From: an uncultured Prevotellaceae bacterium
GTDB taxonomy: Bacteria > Bacteroidota > Bacteroidia > Bacteroidales > Bacteroidaceae
Direction: 5' to 3'
Assembly: GCA_900313845.1 (NCBI GenBank)
Contig: OMTC01000084.1
Span: 1 to 12,065 of the forward strand
Length of the DNA: 12,065 nt
Shown: positions 1 to 7,471 of the stretch, in pieces
Layout: every line of letters starts with the position of its first letter
Position numbering within the stretch: position 1 is the stretch's first letter
Made by a program: the position numbers and the translations under genes
The notes under the pieces: generated by a model
Databases searched by the model: none
Seen by the model: only the letters and a program-made list of their open reading frames with translations
Told to the model about the DNA's origin: nothing

Positions 1-950
1 TTGCCCGTGAGGTCGGTCCAAGTGGTGAAAGGAACGGGATAGCCAAGGTTTGCCTTGGAGGTGTATTCGTAGCCCTTGAACAGACGATTGTCAAGTGCTG
101 AGTAGAGGTCATCTCCTTGCGACCATGCCACCTCACAGATTTCTGCCAGTTGTCCGAGTCCGAGCATCACATGCGCCTGGTCACGACCCGACTCCTGACA
201 TTGTCCCGACTCTCCAATATAATGTCTGAGGGCACCATTGTCGTTCCCTTCTTCATAATACTTGATGGCACGCTGGTACTGCTCATCATCATTACAATAC
301 ACAGCTATTGCCATACGCATCTTGCATACTGCTGCACCCCAATTGCCATTGGCATAAGGTGACTGGCGGTCGAATTCATCAAGAACAGGGAGAAAAACGC
401 TGCGAAACATCTCTTCCGTCTTGCGAGTATCGCTTTTCTTCCAACCTTTATAGACGTATCGAAGCAGCTCACAGGCATTGACGAGTATGAAGCCCTGCAG
501 AGCAGCACATAGGGGTGCGTCATGGCCGTCGATTCGAACGAGGGATTTGCTATAGGCACGAATAATCTCCATTGCCTTCTCTGCATGAGCTGCATCGTGA
601 GTGGAGATGAAGATAAGTGCGTTGTAGTAGGCTGCAAGGAAATCATTCTCGCAAGGAGTTTTTGTTTTTCCATACTGACCGTCACGAGCAATGATGTCGA
701 AAGGACCACGCATCGCATAATCGGCACGCGACTTGGCATCATTCACCAATTTCATGTACGAGCCCATTGCCACAGGGTTTTGTTCCTCGAACAAGCGCTG
801 CATCCGTTCTATAGAACTCTGAGAGTGGAGCAAACCTGGATGCTTACTCTCTCCCCCTCGAGGGAGCTGGAGGGAGCCAGAAGGCATTGCCCAAGAAGGG
901 AGGATGCTGAAGCTAAGCAGAAGGTATATCAGTAGTCGTTTCATGTTCAT
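1..950 (-). CDS. Alginate/glucuronan lyase-like secreted enzyme (PL38/PL5-like), C-terminus cut by window edge
   Basis: The frame is open from the ATG at 950 (or the in-frame ATG at 944) to base 1 with no stop, giving about 314 residues; the rest lies outside the window. It begins with a signal peptide (MKRLLIYLLLSFSILPSWA). The mature part is alpha-helical, as in the alginate-lyase (alpha/alpha)-toroid families. Landmarks, by residue from the 944 start, are ANGNWGAAV near 198-206 and ESGQCQESGRDQAHVMLG near 244-261, followed by LAEICEVAWSQGDDLY and DNRLFKGYEYT. From memory, the ESGRDQAH-type block and a following 'GYEYT' are typical of Bacteroidetes 'alginate lyase family' proteins, including the glucuronan lyase family PL38. 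Such enzymes cleave uronic-acid polymers by beta-elimination, probably here in the periplasm or at the surface. It lies 41 bp after the preceding hydrolase-like gene, so co-transcription is likely. An AGAAAG lies just before the 950 ATG. Substrate is not determinable; alginate, glucuronan and other uronans are all possible. Confidence 0.8.
   Translation of the reverse strand, partial: MNMKRLLIYLLLSFSILPSWAMPSGSLQLPRGGESKHPGLLHSQSSIERMQRLFEEQNPVAMGSYMKLVNDAKSRADYAMRGPFDIIARDGQYGKTKTPCENDFLAAYYNALIFISTHDAAHAEKAMEIIRAYSKSLVRIDGHDAPLCAALQGFILVNACELLRYVYKGWKKSDTRKTEEMFRSVFLPVLDEFDRQSPYANGNWGAAVCKMRMAIAVYCNDDEQYQRAIKYYEEGNDNGALRHYIGESGQCQESGRDQAHVMLGLGQLAEICEVAWSQGDDLYSALDNRLFKGYEYTSKANLGYPVPFTTWTDLTG
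851..877. repeat. GC-rich palindrome plus short direct repeat inside the lyase gene
   Basis: Bases 855-864 (CCCTCGAGGG) form a perfect 10-bp palindrome. The 8-mer GAGGGAGC occurs at 860-867 and again at 870-877. The stretch encodes part of a low-complexity linker (SGSLQLPRGGES, roughly residues 22-33) right after the signal peptide of the lyase, where length changes would be tolerated. It resembles the GC-rich intergenic palindromes common in Bacteroidales genomes, so it may be a repeat that landed inside a coding region in frame. That origin is inference; only the palindrome and direct repeat are seen. Confidence 0.5.
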
Positions 951-991
951 CTTTCTGATAAGTATCGTCTATGATCTATTAATGAATCACT

Positions 992-2413
992 TCATTGGGG
1001 GGGGATATTTTCTATCTTTTGTTTCTTTCCGTTGATACGGATATTGTCAAAATGCACATCACTCACTGTGTGGATGGAATCGTAGCTTTTCATCACATTG
1101 GGCGAAAGACGGGAGGCATCGCCATTGAAATAGATGTCCTTGAACCAGATGTCACGTATGTAGTTACCTGGAGCACGGTTGTATTTCTCAGAGAAGTTGA
1201 CCTGCACATTGAAGAGTGCGGCACGCACCACATCCTCTATGCGTATGTTCTCGAAATGAATGCCTCCCACCCTGTTCTTGTCGCCACAACGAACAGCAAA
1301 GATGCCATCGCAGTCGGCTGACAGAACATCGCAGTTCTCTATCCAAACGTTGTGGAGCAGCTCACCAGTATCGGAACGGTCGTCGCCATGACTGCCAAAG
1401 TTGAACGGATGAGCAAGGTCGTTGAAGATGGTGGCACGACGGATGTGGATGTTATCTGTTCCTCCCCAATACCACCAACGATGGTTGTAGATGGCAAAGG
1501 CATCGTCGTTGTTGCGAAGGAAGACATCCTCGATGGTGACATTCTTGCAGCACATCATGTCGAAACCGTCACTCCATGGATGACGAGAGAAACTGCGCAC
1601 ATTACGAACTGTGATATTTTCGGACTGTCCACCAAACACGGTATAGTGTTGAGGATTGATGACCGTGAGACCATCTATCTCCACATTCTTCGAATACGTA
1701 ATCTCCACGCCACGAAGCGGGTTGAGAAGCACACCCCGACCAACAATACGGACATTCTCTGCCCTATCTACGATGAGTCGGGCACGGACCACTGCTCCAG
1801 GAGCAATATAGACTGTGGCACCACTCGGTATCTTAATCTCAGCACTTGGCAAGTCGTGGGGTTTATGGATTCCAGGTCCGAAATAGATGAGACGAGGATG
1901 CTGGACAAAAACATCATGATTGTTGAGTGTCTTCCAATTGATATCTACTTTTGAATCAGGGTCCGGTGCCTCGTACATTTCCTTTTCTGCACCATCAACG
2001 AAGAGATGAAGACAATGTTCTCGGTCGCCATTGATATCCACTTCGAGGGAATAGCCACGATTGTCACTCACGCCTGGCACAGTGAACTCAATGGTTGAGT
2101 CATTGACCAGCGTATGCTTGATGTTCTTGGACAGAGGACGAACAACAGCCGATTGTATTTTTTCTCCTCCACATTTAGTAACACGAATACGAGCATCGGT
2201 GGTTGCCTCAAACTGGCACCATGATGCTTTCTGGACTTTCTTGTGAGGATTGACTTCACACTGGTATGTCTTAATCTCTTGAGAGAGGGAGGAAACCGCA
2301 AAGTCATGCATGGGAACAAGTCCTTCCTTACCTTCCGGATAAGGATATGTCTTGACCTGAGCCATGAGCTGAAGACCAAGCATAAAGAGAAAAAGGGAGA
2401 GAAAATGTTTCAT
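992..2413 (-). CDS. Secreted right-handed beta-helix glycoside hydrolase-like protein (clan GH-N, GH49/GH28-like)
   Basis: A 473-residue protein from ATG 2413. A TTG four codons upstream is also in frame, but the ATG gives a clean signal peptide (MKHFLSLFLFMLGLQLMAQ). Residues about 20-175 look like an N-terminal beta-sandwich. From 'RLIYFGPGIHKP' (about 174-185) onward is a parallel beta-helix rich in V/I-N-V-x-I-x-D rungs. Candidate catalytic residues sit on successive coils: Asp282 in SDGFD, Asp303-Asp304 in NNDD, Asp332 in IFNDLAHP and His342 in GSHG. The adjacent DD followed by a third Asp and the N-terminal sandwich resemble GH49 (dextranase/isopullulanase); the DG...DD...HG order also recalls GH28 polygalacturonases. 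Family is therefore uncertain, but hydrolysis of a glycan is likely. The upstream paralogue ends only 18 bp before the start, so the two are surely co-transcribed. An eight-C run precedes the stop. Confidence 0.82.
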   Translation of the reverse strand: MKHFLSLFLFMLGLQLMAQVKTYPYPEGKEGLVPMHDFAVSSLSQEIKTYQCEVNPHKKVQKASWCQFEATTDARIRVTKCGGEKIQSAVVRPLSKNIKHTLVNDSTIEFTVPGVSDNRGYSLEVDINGDREHCLHLFVDGAEKEMYEAPDPDSKVDINWKTLNNHDVFVQHPRLIYFGPGIHKPHDLPSAEIKIPSGATVYIAPGAVVRARLIVDRAENVRIVGRGVLLNPLRGVEITYSKNVEIDGLTVINPQHYTVFGGQSENITVRNVRSFSRHPWSDGFDMMCCKNVTIEDVFLRNNDDAFAIYNHRWWYWGGTDNIHIRRATIFNDLAHPFNFGSHGDDRSDTGELLHNVWIENCDVLSADCDGIFAVRCGDKNRVGGIHFENIRIEDVVRAALFNVQVNFSEKYNRAPGNYIRDIWFKDIYFNGDASRLSPNVMKSYDSIHTVSDVHFDNIRINGKKQKIENIPPQ

Positions 2414-2431
2414 TTTTAAAATCAAGAACAG

Positions 2432-4015
2432 TTATTTTAGGAAGCTTACGTTTTCAACATGATTGCCGATGTAGGCAGGAACAAAGTCCGCTGTCTTATA
2501 CCACCCGGGCTTGCTAGGCATCGAGTCGTAGATGAGTGTTCCATTGATATTCAGCCCTTGGAAGATGACGTTCTTGACCTTTCGGCTGGCATCATATCCG
2601 TTGATAAGAGAGATGTATGGGGTTTGTCCCTTGTAGGTGATATTGCGGAAGGTGACATCTTCCACTCCCCTTCCTGGCGCAGTACAGTATTTGTCGTTCC
2701 AAGAAACCTTAATCTGGAATAGGCAGCCTTGGATGATATTCTCGATGCGAATGTCTTTGAACAGCACATCACGAACAAGATTATTGTCTCCACAATTGAT
2801 GGCAAGACAGCCCTGATAATCTACTTGTGCCTCTGCATGGCAAAGGATGTCGATGTTTTCATAGACCAACCCCACGATGCTATCTGCCTCAATGCCTTTC
2901 TCTACGAGAGAACCAGCACCATGAATGCCGATGAAGATGGGATGTGCCACATCAGCCCAGAGGATGGAGTTCTGCATACGGACATTGTTCACACTGCCGC
3001 TGAAACCCTTGCGAGTGGCGTATGCTGTGGTGCAATCATCGCTATTGCGACAGAACACACGGTCATACAGAACATGGCTCGAAGCAAAGACATTCAAGCC
3101 GTCGCCCCATCCAGGATGGGAGATGCTGCGAACATCGTGAAGCGTGACACCGTTGCTTCCACCCACAGGACAAGTGCAGAGCGTGACACCATCAATGAGA
3201 ATGTCCTTACTGCGATGCACATGAATTCCCTCGTACCCATCGGAAGGACGGCAGATGCCGCGACCAATGATACTGACATCCTGTGCATCCTCAATGGCAA
3301 GTGTACCATTGATATAGCAGCCTGGAGCAAGATAGACGACAGTGGAGGAAGGAACACGAATGACGGTGCTTGAAACAGGAGCGGATGATGGTGTGACATC
3401 GACAGCATGTTTTGCACTCTTCACCTCTCCCACCTTGGAAGCAAAAAGTTTCTTCAGACCCTCGAATGAAGAAGCATGGTAATACCCTGGACCAACGTAC
3501 AGAAACTTACGCCCTTGTCTCTTGGCTTCTTTCTTTGCTTCAGCGACACTCTGCACTGGGGCATTCGTGAAGATAAGCAGATTGTTAGTGATATTCCCAT
3601 CAAACTCCACACTGAGATTCTCTGGTTGTGAGAGCCTAAAGACCACCGTGGAATCGTTCTGCAAATCACACTGAATGCCTTTGGAATCTGGACGAACCCT
3701 CACAGAAGTCTTTTTGCCTGAGGCATGATCAAGATGCTTCACAACCTTTACGTTTACTTCACCTGTGAAATCAAAACAGGCAAAGGAAATCTCACTCACC
3801 TTGTGTTTACCTTCTCCGATGGGAGCATTGACTTTTGCCATGTAGGTGTCAACCCTGGTCCACTCCTTTTCTCCAAACGACTGGACAAAGACATCATAGT
3901 CGTGCTTCAGGGGTGCTCCTACAGGGGCATTCCATGTAGTGACAAACCCTTTGACGGACGCAAAAGAAAATGCGCTGATAAAAACGAATAATGTATAGAG
4001 ACAGATTCTTTTCAT
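2432..4015 (-). CDS. Secreted right-handed beta-helix glycoside hydrolase-like protein, paralogue of the next gene (clan GH-N)
   Basis: A 527-residue protein from ATG 4015. The frame stays open upstream to 4087, but that extension runs through an inverted repeat and has no secretion signal, whereas ATG 4015 gives MKRICLYTLFVFISAFSFA, a signal peptide. Residues about 20-165 form a beta-sandwich-like N-terminus; the helix region begins near 'FLYVGPGYYH' and 'IRVPSSTVVYLAPG'. Candidate acidic residues are Asp305 (GWGDGLN), Asp326-Asp327 (RNSDD), Asp355 (LWADVAHP) and His365 (GIHG). The spacings D-21-D, D-28-D and D-38-H are identical to those in the downstream paralogue, strong evidence that both keep a functional site. 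It has about 30 extra residues before the helix (roughly 185-215, Lys/Ser rich). A GH49-like or GH28-like exo- or endo-hydrolase is expected; the substrate is unknown. It is the second gene of the proposed operon. Confidence 0.82.
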   Translation of the reverse strand: MKRICLYTLFVFISAFSFASVKGFVTTWNAPVGAPLKHDYDVFVQSFGEKEWTRVDTYMAKVNAPIGEGKHKVSEISFACFDFTGEVNVKVVKHLDHASGKKTSVRVRPDSKGIQCDLQNDSTVVFRLSQPENLSVEFDGNITNNLLIFTNAPVQSVAEAKKEAKRQGRKFLYVGPGYYHASSFEGLKKLFASKVGEVKSAKHAVDVTPSSAPVSSTVIRVPSSTVVYLAPGCYINGTLAIEDAQDVSIIGRGICRPSDGYEGIHVHRSKDILIDGVTLCTCPVGGSNGVTLHDVRSISHPGWGDGLNVFASSHVLYDRVFCRNSDDCTTAYATRKGFSGSVNNVRMQNSILWADVAHPIFIGIHGAGSLVEKGIEADSIVGLVYENIDILCHAEAQVDYQGCLAINCGDNNLVRDVLFKDIRIENIIQGCLFQIKVSWNDKYCTAPGRGVEDVTFRNITYKGQTPYISLINGYDASRKVKNVIFQGLNINGTLIYDSMPSKPGWYKTADFVPAYIGNHVENVSFLK

Positions 4016-4047
4016 GGGAGGTAAGTTTTGTATGTTAAGAGTAAAGC

Positions 4048-4101
4048 GTGAAGAGTGAAGCGATTTCATCCGGATGGAATTTTTCACTTTTCACTCTTCA
4101 C
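4048..4101. repeat. Intergenic inverted repeat (12-bp arms) with a palindromic centre
   Basis: GTGAAGAGTGAA at 4048-4059 is the exact reverse complement of TTCACTCTTCAC at 4090-4101, with a 30-base spacer. Inside the spacer, CATCCGGATG (about 4067-4076) is itself a perfect 10-bp palindrome. The element fills most of the 99-bp gap between the frameshifted secreted gene and the next operon gene, so it would be transcribed. It may be a REP/MITE-like repeat or a stem that sets mRNA stability or partial termination. There is no T-run next to the stem on the minus strand, so a classic terminator is not supported. Confidence 0.65.
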
Positions 4102-4114
4102 TTTTCTCTCTTAT

Positions 4115-4933
4115 TTACTTTTTCACAAGAACCTTGCTTGTTATGGTTCTGCCATCAGAAAGTTTCTGCACACGGATGTTGATACCAGCACATGGTTTAG
4201 CGATGCGAGTACCCGAGAGAGAGAACCACTGAGTACTAACCACAACTGTTGACTCGACGATGTCAATGGCTAATGCATTGCTGATAGTCTGATCTGACAG
4301 TACGAAGATGTAGTTAGGTGTAGCAGTTGTGTTAATCTGATCGTATGGGCTCTTCCATGTGAAGGCATTCGACCAGTAGTTTCCGCTTTGGTTCATGATG
4401 GCGAAGGCATCATCGTCTGCATTGTACTTGAAGAAGCGGAATGCAGGTGCAGCAGTTGTGCTGACGCTCTCATTCACATAGCCCAGTTCCGTTACATAAC
4501 CACCGACTCCATAAATGGAAGTCTGCTCCACTGGAACGGTTATTTCATCGCCAGTGCTTTCGTCAAACTCGCCTGTTGGCACCTGCTTGATGTATTTGTT
4601 GAAGTTGAATGTCCAGTTGTATGTATCAGGCTCGATGTTGTTCTTCAAGGCATCAGCCTCCACACTGGCAATGTCAGCGAACGCTGCATAGAAGTTGGTA
4701 CCGTTGGCATTGAGGTTCTTCTGAGTGAGGAACTTCTCAGTACCTACAATTTGGATGGCATAGGTACCTTCGATGAATACCTCGTAAGGAAGGCGTGAAT
4801 CAAGGAACAACTGTGTCAATGCAGCCAGCGAGAGCTCCATTTGGTTCATGTTGTACTGGGTGTCGCCATTGGCAATCATTGTGTTGGCGGTTGCGATGCA
4901 GGGATGTAGGGTCGCCTTCTGAATAAGCGTCAA
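4115..4933 (-). CDS. Downstream part of the frameshifted modular secreted protein, with C-terminal sorting-like tail
   Basis: This frame continues the preceding gene after a one-base shift. Meaningful sequence starts near 4900 (CIATANTMIANGD) and ends at the TAA at 4115. It completes a helical linker (QMELSLAALTQLFLDSRL), then a second lectin-like beta module (EGTYAIQIVGTEKFLTQ to NYWSNAFTWKSPYD) resembling the N-terminal flank of the upstream part (KNCYWTVNATD), and finishes with WFSLSGTRIAKP...KVLVKK. That tail is a short C-terminal domain seen on many Prevotella secreted proteins. The only in-frame start near the junction is a TTG at 4933, or an ATG at about 4879, and there is no signal peptide, so as an independent gene its product would not be exported. 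Removing one base would join the parts into a protein of about 1066 residues. Confidence 0.7.
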   Translation of the reverse strand: MTLIQKATLHPCIATANTMIANGDTQYNMNQMELSLAALTQLFLDSRLPYEVFIEGTYAIQIVGTEKFLTQKNLNANGTNFYAAFADIASVEADALKNNIEPDTYNWTFNFNKYIKQVPTGEFDESTGDEITVPVEQTSIYGVGGYVTELGYVNESVSTTAAPAFRFFKYNADDDAFAIMNQSGNYWSNAFTWKSPYDQINTTATPNYIFVLSDQTISNALAIDIVESTVVVSTQWFSLSGTRIAKPCAGINIRVQKLSDGRTITSKVLVKK

Positions 4934-7316
4934 AGAGGTCAGCGTCTGCAGGAATATTTTCGAGAGTGAACGGTTCTTCTTCGCTCATACCAGCACATAC
5001 GGTGAGGTTCGTGATTTGTGTTCCAGCACTTGAATTGCGGTTTGATGTATAGCAATCGAGTTCCCAGGTAATCTTATCACCCTCCTTCATGTTGACATAG
5101 TATTCCATAGCGATGGGTGCCTTACCACCTTCACCATCGTTCCGAACGGAACCAAACTCCTTAGCGTACATGAACGATTCCTTGTCCTGCGTTTCTGTAC
5201 CATTGCTCAGAAAGCGAGCACGAATCCACAATGGGTTCTCGACGGAAGCATTTGGATTAGGACGATAGCAGCCGAAGTTCACCTTATAGACTCCATCCTT
5301 AGGTGCTGTAAACATGATGGCTGGTGCAAAATTTGTCATTGGGTGAAGCTGTCCGTTATCAGAGATGTAGAGCCAGTCGCCCGTACCCTTGTACCATGCA
5401 CTGATTTCTGCGCTGCCAAACTTGCTGCCTGTGCCGTGGTTCTCGAACTTGTGGTAAACGCCCTTTGCCACTTCATAATAGTAATAGCCCCATGGTGTGT
5501 CATCATTCAAATCGAGAACAGCCGTGTCGTACCTCACAGCTCCTGTGGAAGCCTCGGTTGTGAAGAGAGCATAATTGCCCTCAGCACTGTAGTCCATCTC
5601 CACCTTTGAATCCAAGAACTTAGCCCAAAGCGCCTTCAGCTCCTCAAGGTATGACTGTGCATTGAATGCATGAATTTGTCCTTTCTGAATGGCATCATAG
5701 ATAACGCCCGTGAGTTGCATGATTTCTTCTGCAAGTTCCTCACTATACTGTCCTATCTCTGTACCTAAATCTGCATCCATGATGAACGCCTCGCTTTCCT
5801 CAATGAGCTTTAAGATGGCTTCTATGTCGCCACTCTCACCATATGTATCAGCGAAGTTCTCGTTCTGACGAGCAAATGTTTCTGTCACTTCCGAAATCCT
5901 AAGCTGCTTGTAGAATGTACGTCCATAATAATCACGAGCCCAGCTACTTATAACACCCGTACTATCCGTATTCACTTCGAATGAGATAATATCACCAGCC
6001 TTTCCTTCAAACGACATGGAGATGTCATTAGCTTCCTGTGCTATGTAACGCTGCAATCCACCCTTACTGATATGGGCACTACCAGCAACGAAACCATCCA
6101 CCTCACCGCCAATCTGACCGAAGAGGTAACGTCCCATTCCGTACTTCGTGTTGGCATAGTCCTTGTCAACAGCCGTGTTGTAGCGATAGCGAGGAACAAT
6201 GCTGAGCAGACCTCTGTCGGCTGGCACATCCTGACGAATGACTGTTGCATCCATCTGATAGAAACCATCCTTAGGAACAACGAACGAGATGACACTTGCA
6301 TATTCATTGTTGGCATAGACCTCGTAACCCAGTTTCTCGTCACGAGCAACGTAGGCAAAACGGTTCTTGCTGTCGTTCGAAGCACCTTCACCTTCCGAAT
6401 ATGTCTTAAAGTCGCTCCAGCCATATTTGAGTACCGTAGCGTATGTAAGGTTGTTAGCCCATGATTCCAATCCATCAATCTCTACGGCTCTTTCACCACC
6501 CACTCGGCATGGTTGATAGATGTCAACATAGTTGGCTGCTGAAGAATCGGTATATTGTGTGAAGAGTGAGTACTTGCCATTCGAATAGTCGTACTTCTCA
6601 AATCTCCACAACCCATCGATTGCAGGGTTCTGTGCGAACTCTTCCGCCGTGAGGTCGTTCAAGGAATACACATGGATAGGCTTATATTCTTCCTTTGTGG
6701 TCTCAAGTTTCCACACGAAACTCCCTTTTCCCGCATTTACCACATCATAGCAAGGATAAGGCAAAACGTCGGTTGCGTTCACCGTCCAATAGCAGTTCTT
6801 CGACCACGACTGCCAAACGAGTTCATCGGCACAGGTGGCATTGGTCGCACGTACCGCATATACATATTCTCCTGAGTTCTGCGCGTCTTCTTTCGCATAC
6901 CACACTTGGCGCTCAAAGTCAGGACGATCGTTCTTGCTTTCAGCCATGCTGAGGTTCTTCTGCCCGTCCGATGCAGAGTTGCTGCCGTTGGAGAAACGGA
7001 ACTGGTCTGCATAGCTCACTCTCCATGCTTCGTCAGCAAACTTGCCAAGTCCTGTCTGCAATTCGAAGCTGTACTCACTCGCCGAAGCCTTGTCGGGCGT
7101 AAGAAACACCTTGCGGTCAGACTGAGTGAAAAGATAATACTTGGTCCCCTCCACCTCCGTATAGATGCGGTAGTTACCATTGGCGATGGTTTGATTGGCA
7201 AGAGCACGCTCCGCCTCAGTTGGCTGATAAGGTTCATCATCTGCCCATGCCAGCGAAGGAGTAGAACACAAGACAATCACCGCCATTGTCGATAGAAGTA
7301 ATGATTTCGTTTTCAT
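4800..7316 (-). CDS. Large modular secreted protein, upstream part of a frameshifted gene
   Basis: The start is ATG 7316; a TTG two codons earlier is less likely. Signal peptide: MKTKSLLLSTMAVIVLCSTPSLAWA. Domains, in residues from the open-frame start: an N-terminal lectin-like beta module at about 45-205 (opens NGNYRIYTEVEGTKYYL); module A at about 236-477; an acidic helical linker at about 480-575; module B at about 580-776. A and B are homologous: DYSNGKYSLFTQ matches DYSAEGNYALFTTE, and VVPKDGFYQMDATVIR matches TAPKDGVYKVNFGCYR. No hydrolase motif is seen, so glycan binding is a plausible role, not proven. Sensible sequence runs to about residue 806 (...DAYSEGDPT), then becomes His/Arg/Cys-rich nonsense up to the stop at 4800, showing that the reading frame has been lost. 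It is the first gene of the operon and divergent from the regulator. Confidence 0.75.
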   Translation of the reverse strand: MKTKSLLLSTMAVIVLCSTPSLAWADDEPYQPTEAERALANQTIANGNYRIYTEVEGTKYYLFTQSDRKVFLTPDKASASEYSFELQTGLGKFADEAWRVSYADQFRFSNGSNSASDGQKNLSMAESKNDRPDFERQVWYAKEDAQNSGEYVYAVRATNATCADELVWQSWSKNCYWTVNATDVLPYPCYDVVNAGKGSFVWKLETTKEEYKPIHVYSLNDLTAEEFAQNPAIDGLWRFEKYDYSNGKYSLFTQYTDSSAANYVDIYQPCRVGGERAVEIDGLESWANNLTYATVLKYGWSDFKTYSEGEGASNDSKNRFAYVARDEKLGYEVYANNEYASVISFVVPKDGFYQMDATVIRQDVPADRGLLSIVPRYRYNTAVDKDYANTKYGMGRYLFGQIGGEVDGFVAGSAHISKGGLQRYIAQEANDISMSFEGKAGDIISFEVNTDSTGVISSWARDYYGRTFYKQLRISEVTETFARQNENFADTYGESGDIEAILKLIEESEAFIMDADLGTEIGQYSEELAEEIMQLTGVIYDAIQKGQIHAFNAQSYLEELKALWAKFLDSKVEMDYSAEGNYALFTTEASTGAVRYDTAVLDLNDDTPWGYYYYEVAKGVYHKFENHGTGSKFGSAEISAWYKGTGDWLYISDNGQLHPMTNFAPAIMFTAPKDGVYKVNFGCYRPNPNASVENPLWIRARFLSNGTETQDKESFMYAKEFGSVRNDGEGGKAPIAMEYYVNMKEGDKITWELDCYTSNRNSSAGTQITNLTVCAGMSEEEPFTLENIPADADLFDAYSEGDPTSLHRNRQHNDCQWRHPVQHEPNGALAGCIDTVVP
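4901..4911 (-). other. Frameshift junction joining the two parts of the modular secreted gene
   Basis: On the minus strand the sensible frame changes by +1 near ...GACCCTACATCCCTGCAT. Dropping one C from the CCC at 4903-4901 would give ...GDPTSCIATANTMIANG and restore a continuous protein; dropping one C from 4911-4909 gives GDLHPCIATAN instead. The distance from 7316 to 4115 is 3202 bases, one more than a multiple of three, consistent with one extra base. The runs are only three bases long and no stop codon or slippery heptamer sits there, so a mutation or a sequencing/assembly error is more likely than programmed frameshifting. Confidence 0.7.
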
Positions 7317-7345
7317 TGTCAAAAGTTTATTAGAGTATGATTAGA

Positions 7346-7411
7346 TAGATACTTTATGTGCATTCGAGAGAATCGCCATGAGCGTTCGAGTCTGTTGCTA
7401 TCGGTGTTCGA
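7346..7411 (-). repeat. Three imperfect 22-bp tandem direct repeats upstream of the modular secreted gene
   Basis: On the minus strand the word TCGAA starts at 7411, 7389 and 7367, exactly 22 bp apart. The units share more than the core: consensus TCGAAYRCNNAT, with neighbouring units matching at about 13 and 14 of 22 positions. A degenerate fourth copy (TCTAA) starts at 7345, again 22 bp on. A 22-bp period is about two helical turns, so a bound protein would face one side. The array lies just downstream of the TAATTTTG box (7422-7415) and ends near 30 bp before the start codon. It could be the binding array of the divergent AraC regulator or of another factor. Confidence 0.6.
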
Positions 7412-7414
7412 CTG

Positions 7415-7422
7415 CAAAATTA
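7415..7422 (-). promoter_or_regulatory. Predicted -7 promoter box for the secreted-protein operon
   Basis: TAATTTTG on the minus strand matches the Bacteroidetes -7 consensus TAnnTTTG exactly. No good TTTG -33 box is seen about 20 bp upstream, which fits a promoter that needs an activator. It predicts transcription starting near 7408 and a leader of roughly 90 bases that contains the 22-bp repeats. If the repeats are instead activator sites, the true start would lie closer to the gene. Confidence 0.5.
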
Positions 7423-7471
7423 CATACAATCTTTCAGATTTGCATCATCCTGAACCATTTTCGTGAGCCAA

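Noticed and set aside
305..742. Minus-strand open frame of 145 codons at the left end
   Set aside because: It lies in another frame within the lyase-like gene, whose translation has a signal peptide and family motifs; this frame has none.
997..1004. Run of eight G (C on the coding strand) near the 3' end of the second hydrolase-like gene, a possible phase-variation tract
   Set aside because: Gain or loss of one base would only swap or add a few residues at the extreme C-terminus before a new stop, so it cannot switch the gene off.
4016..4087. A 24-residue N-terminal extension of the first beta-helix gene
   Set aside because: It is encoded by part of the inverted repeat, lacks a secretion signal, and would bury the clear signal peptide that starts at 4015.
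4901..4911. Programmed ribosomal frameshifting as the explanation of the split gene
   Set aside because: There is no slippery heptamer, no stop codon at the shift point and no obvious downstream pseudoknot; the C runs are only three bases long.
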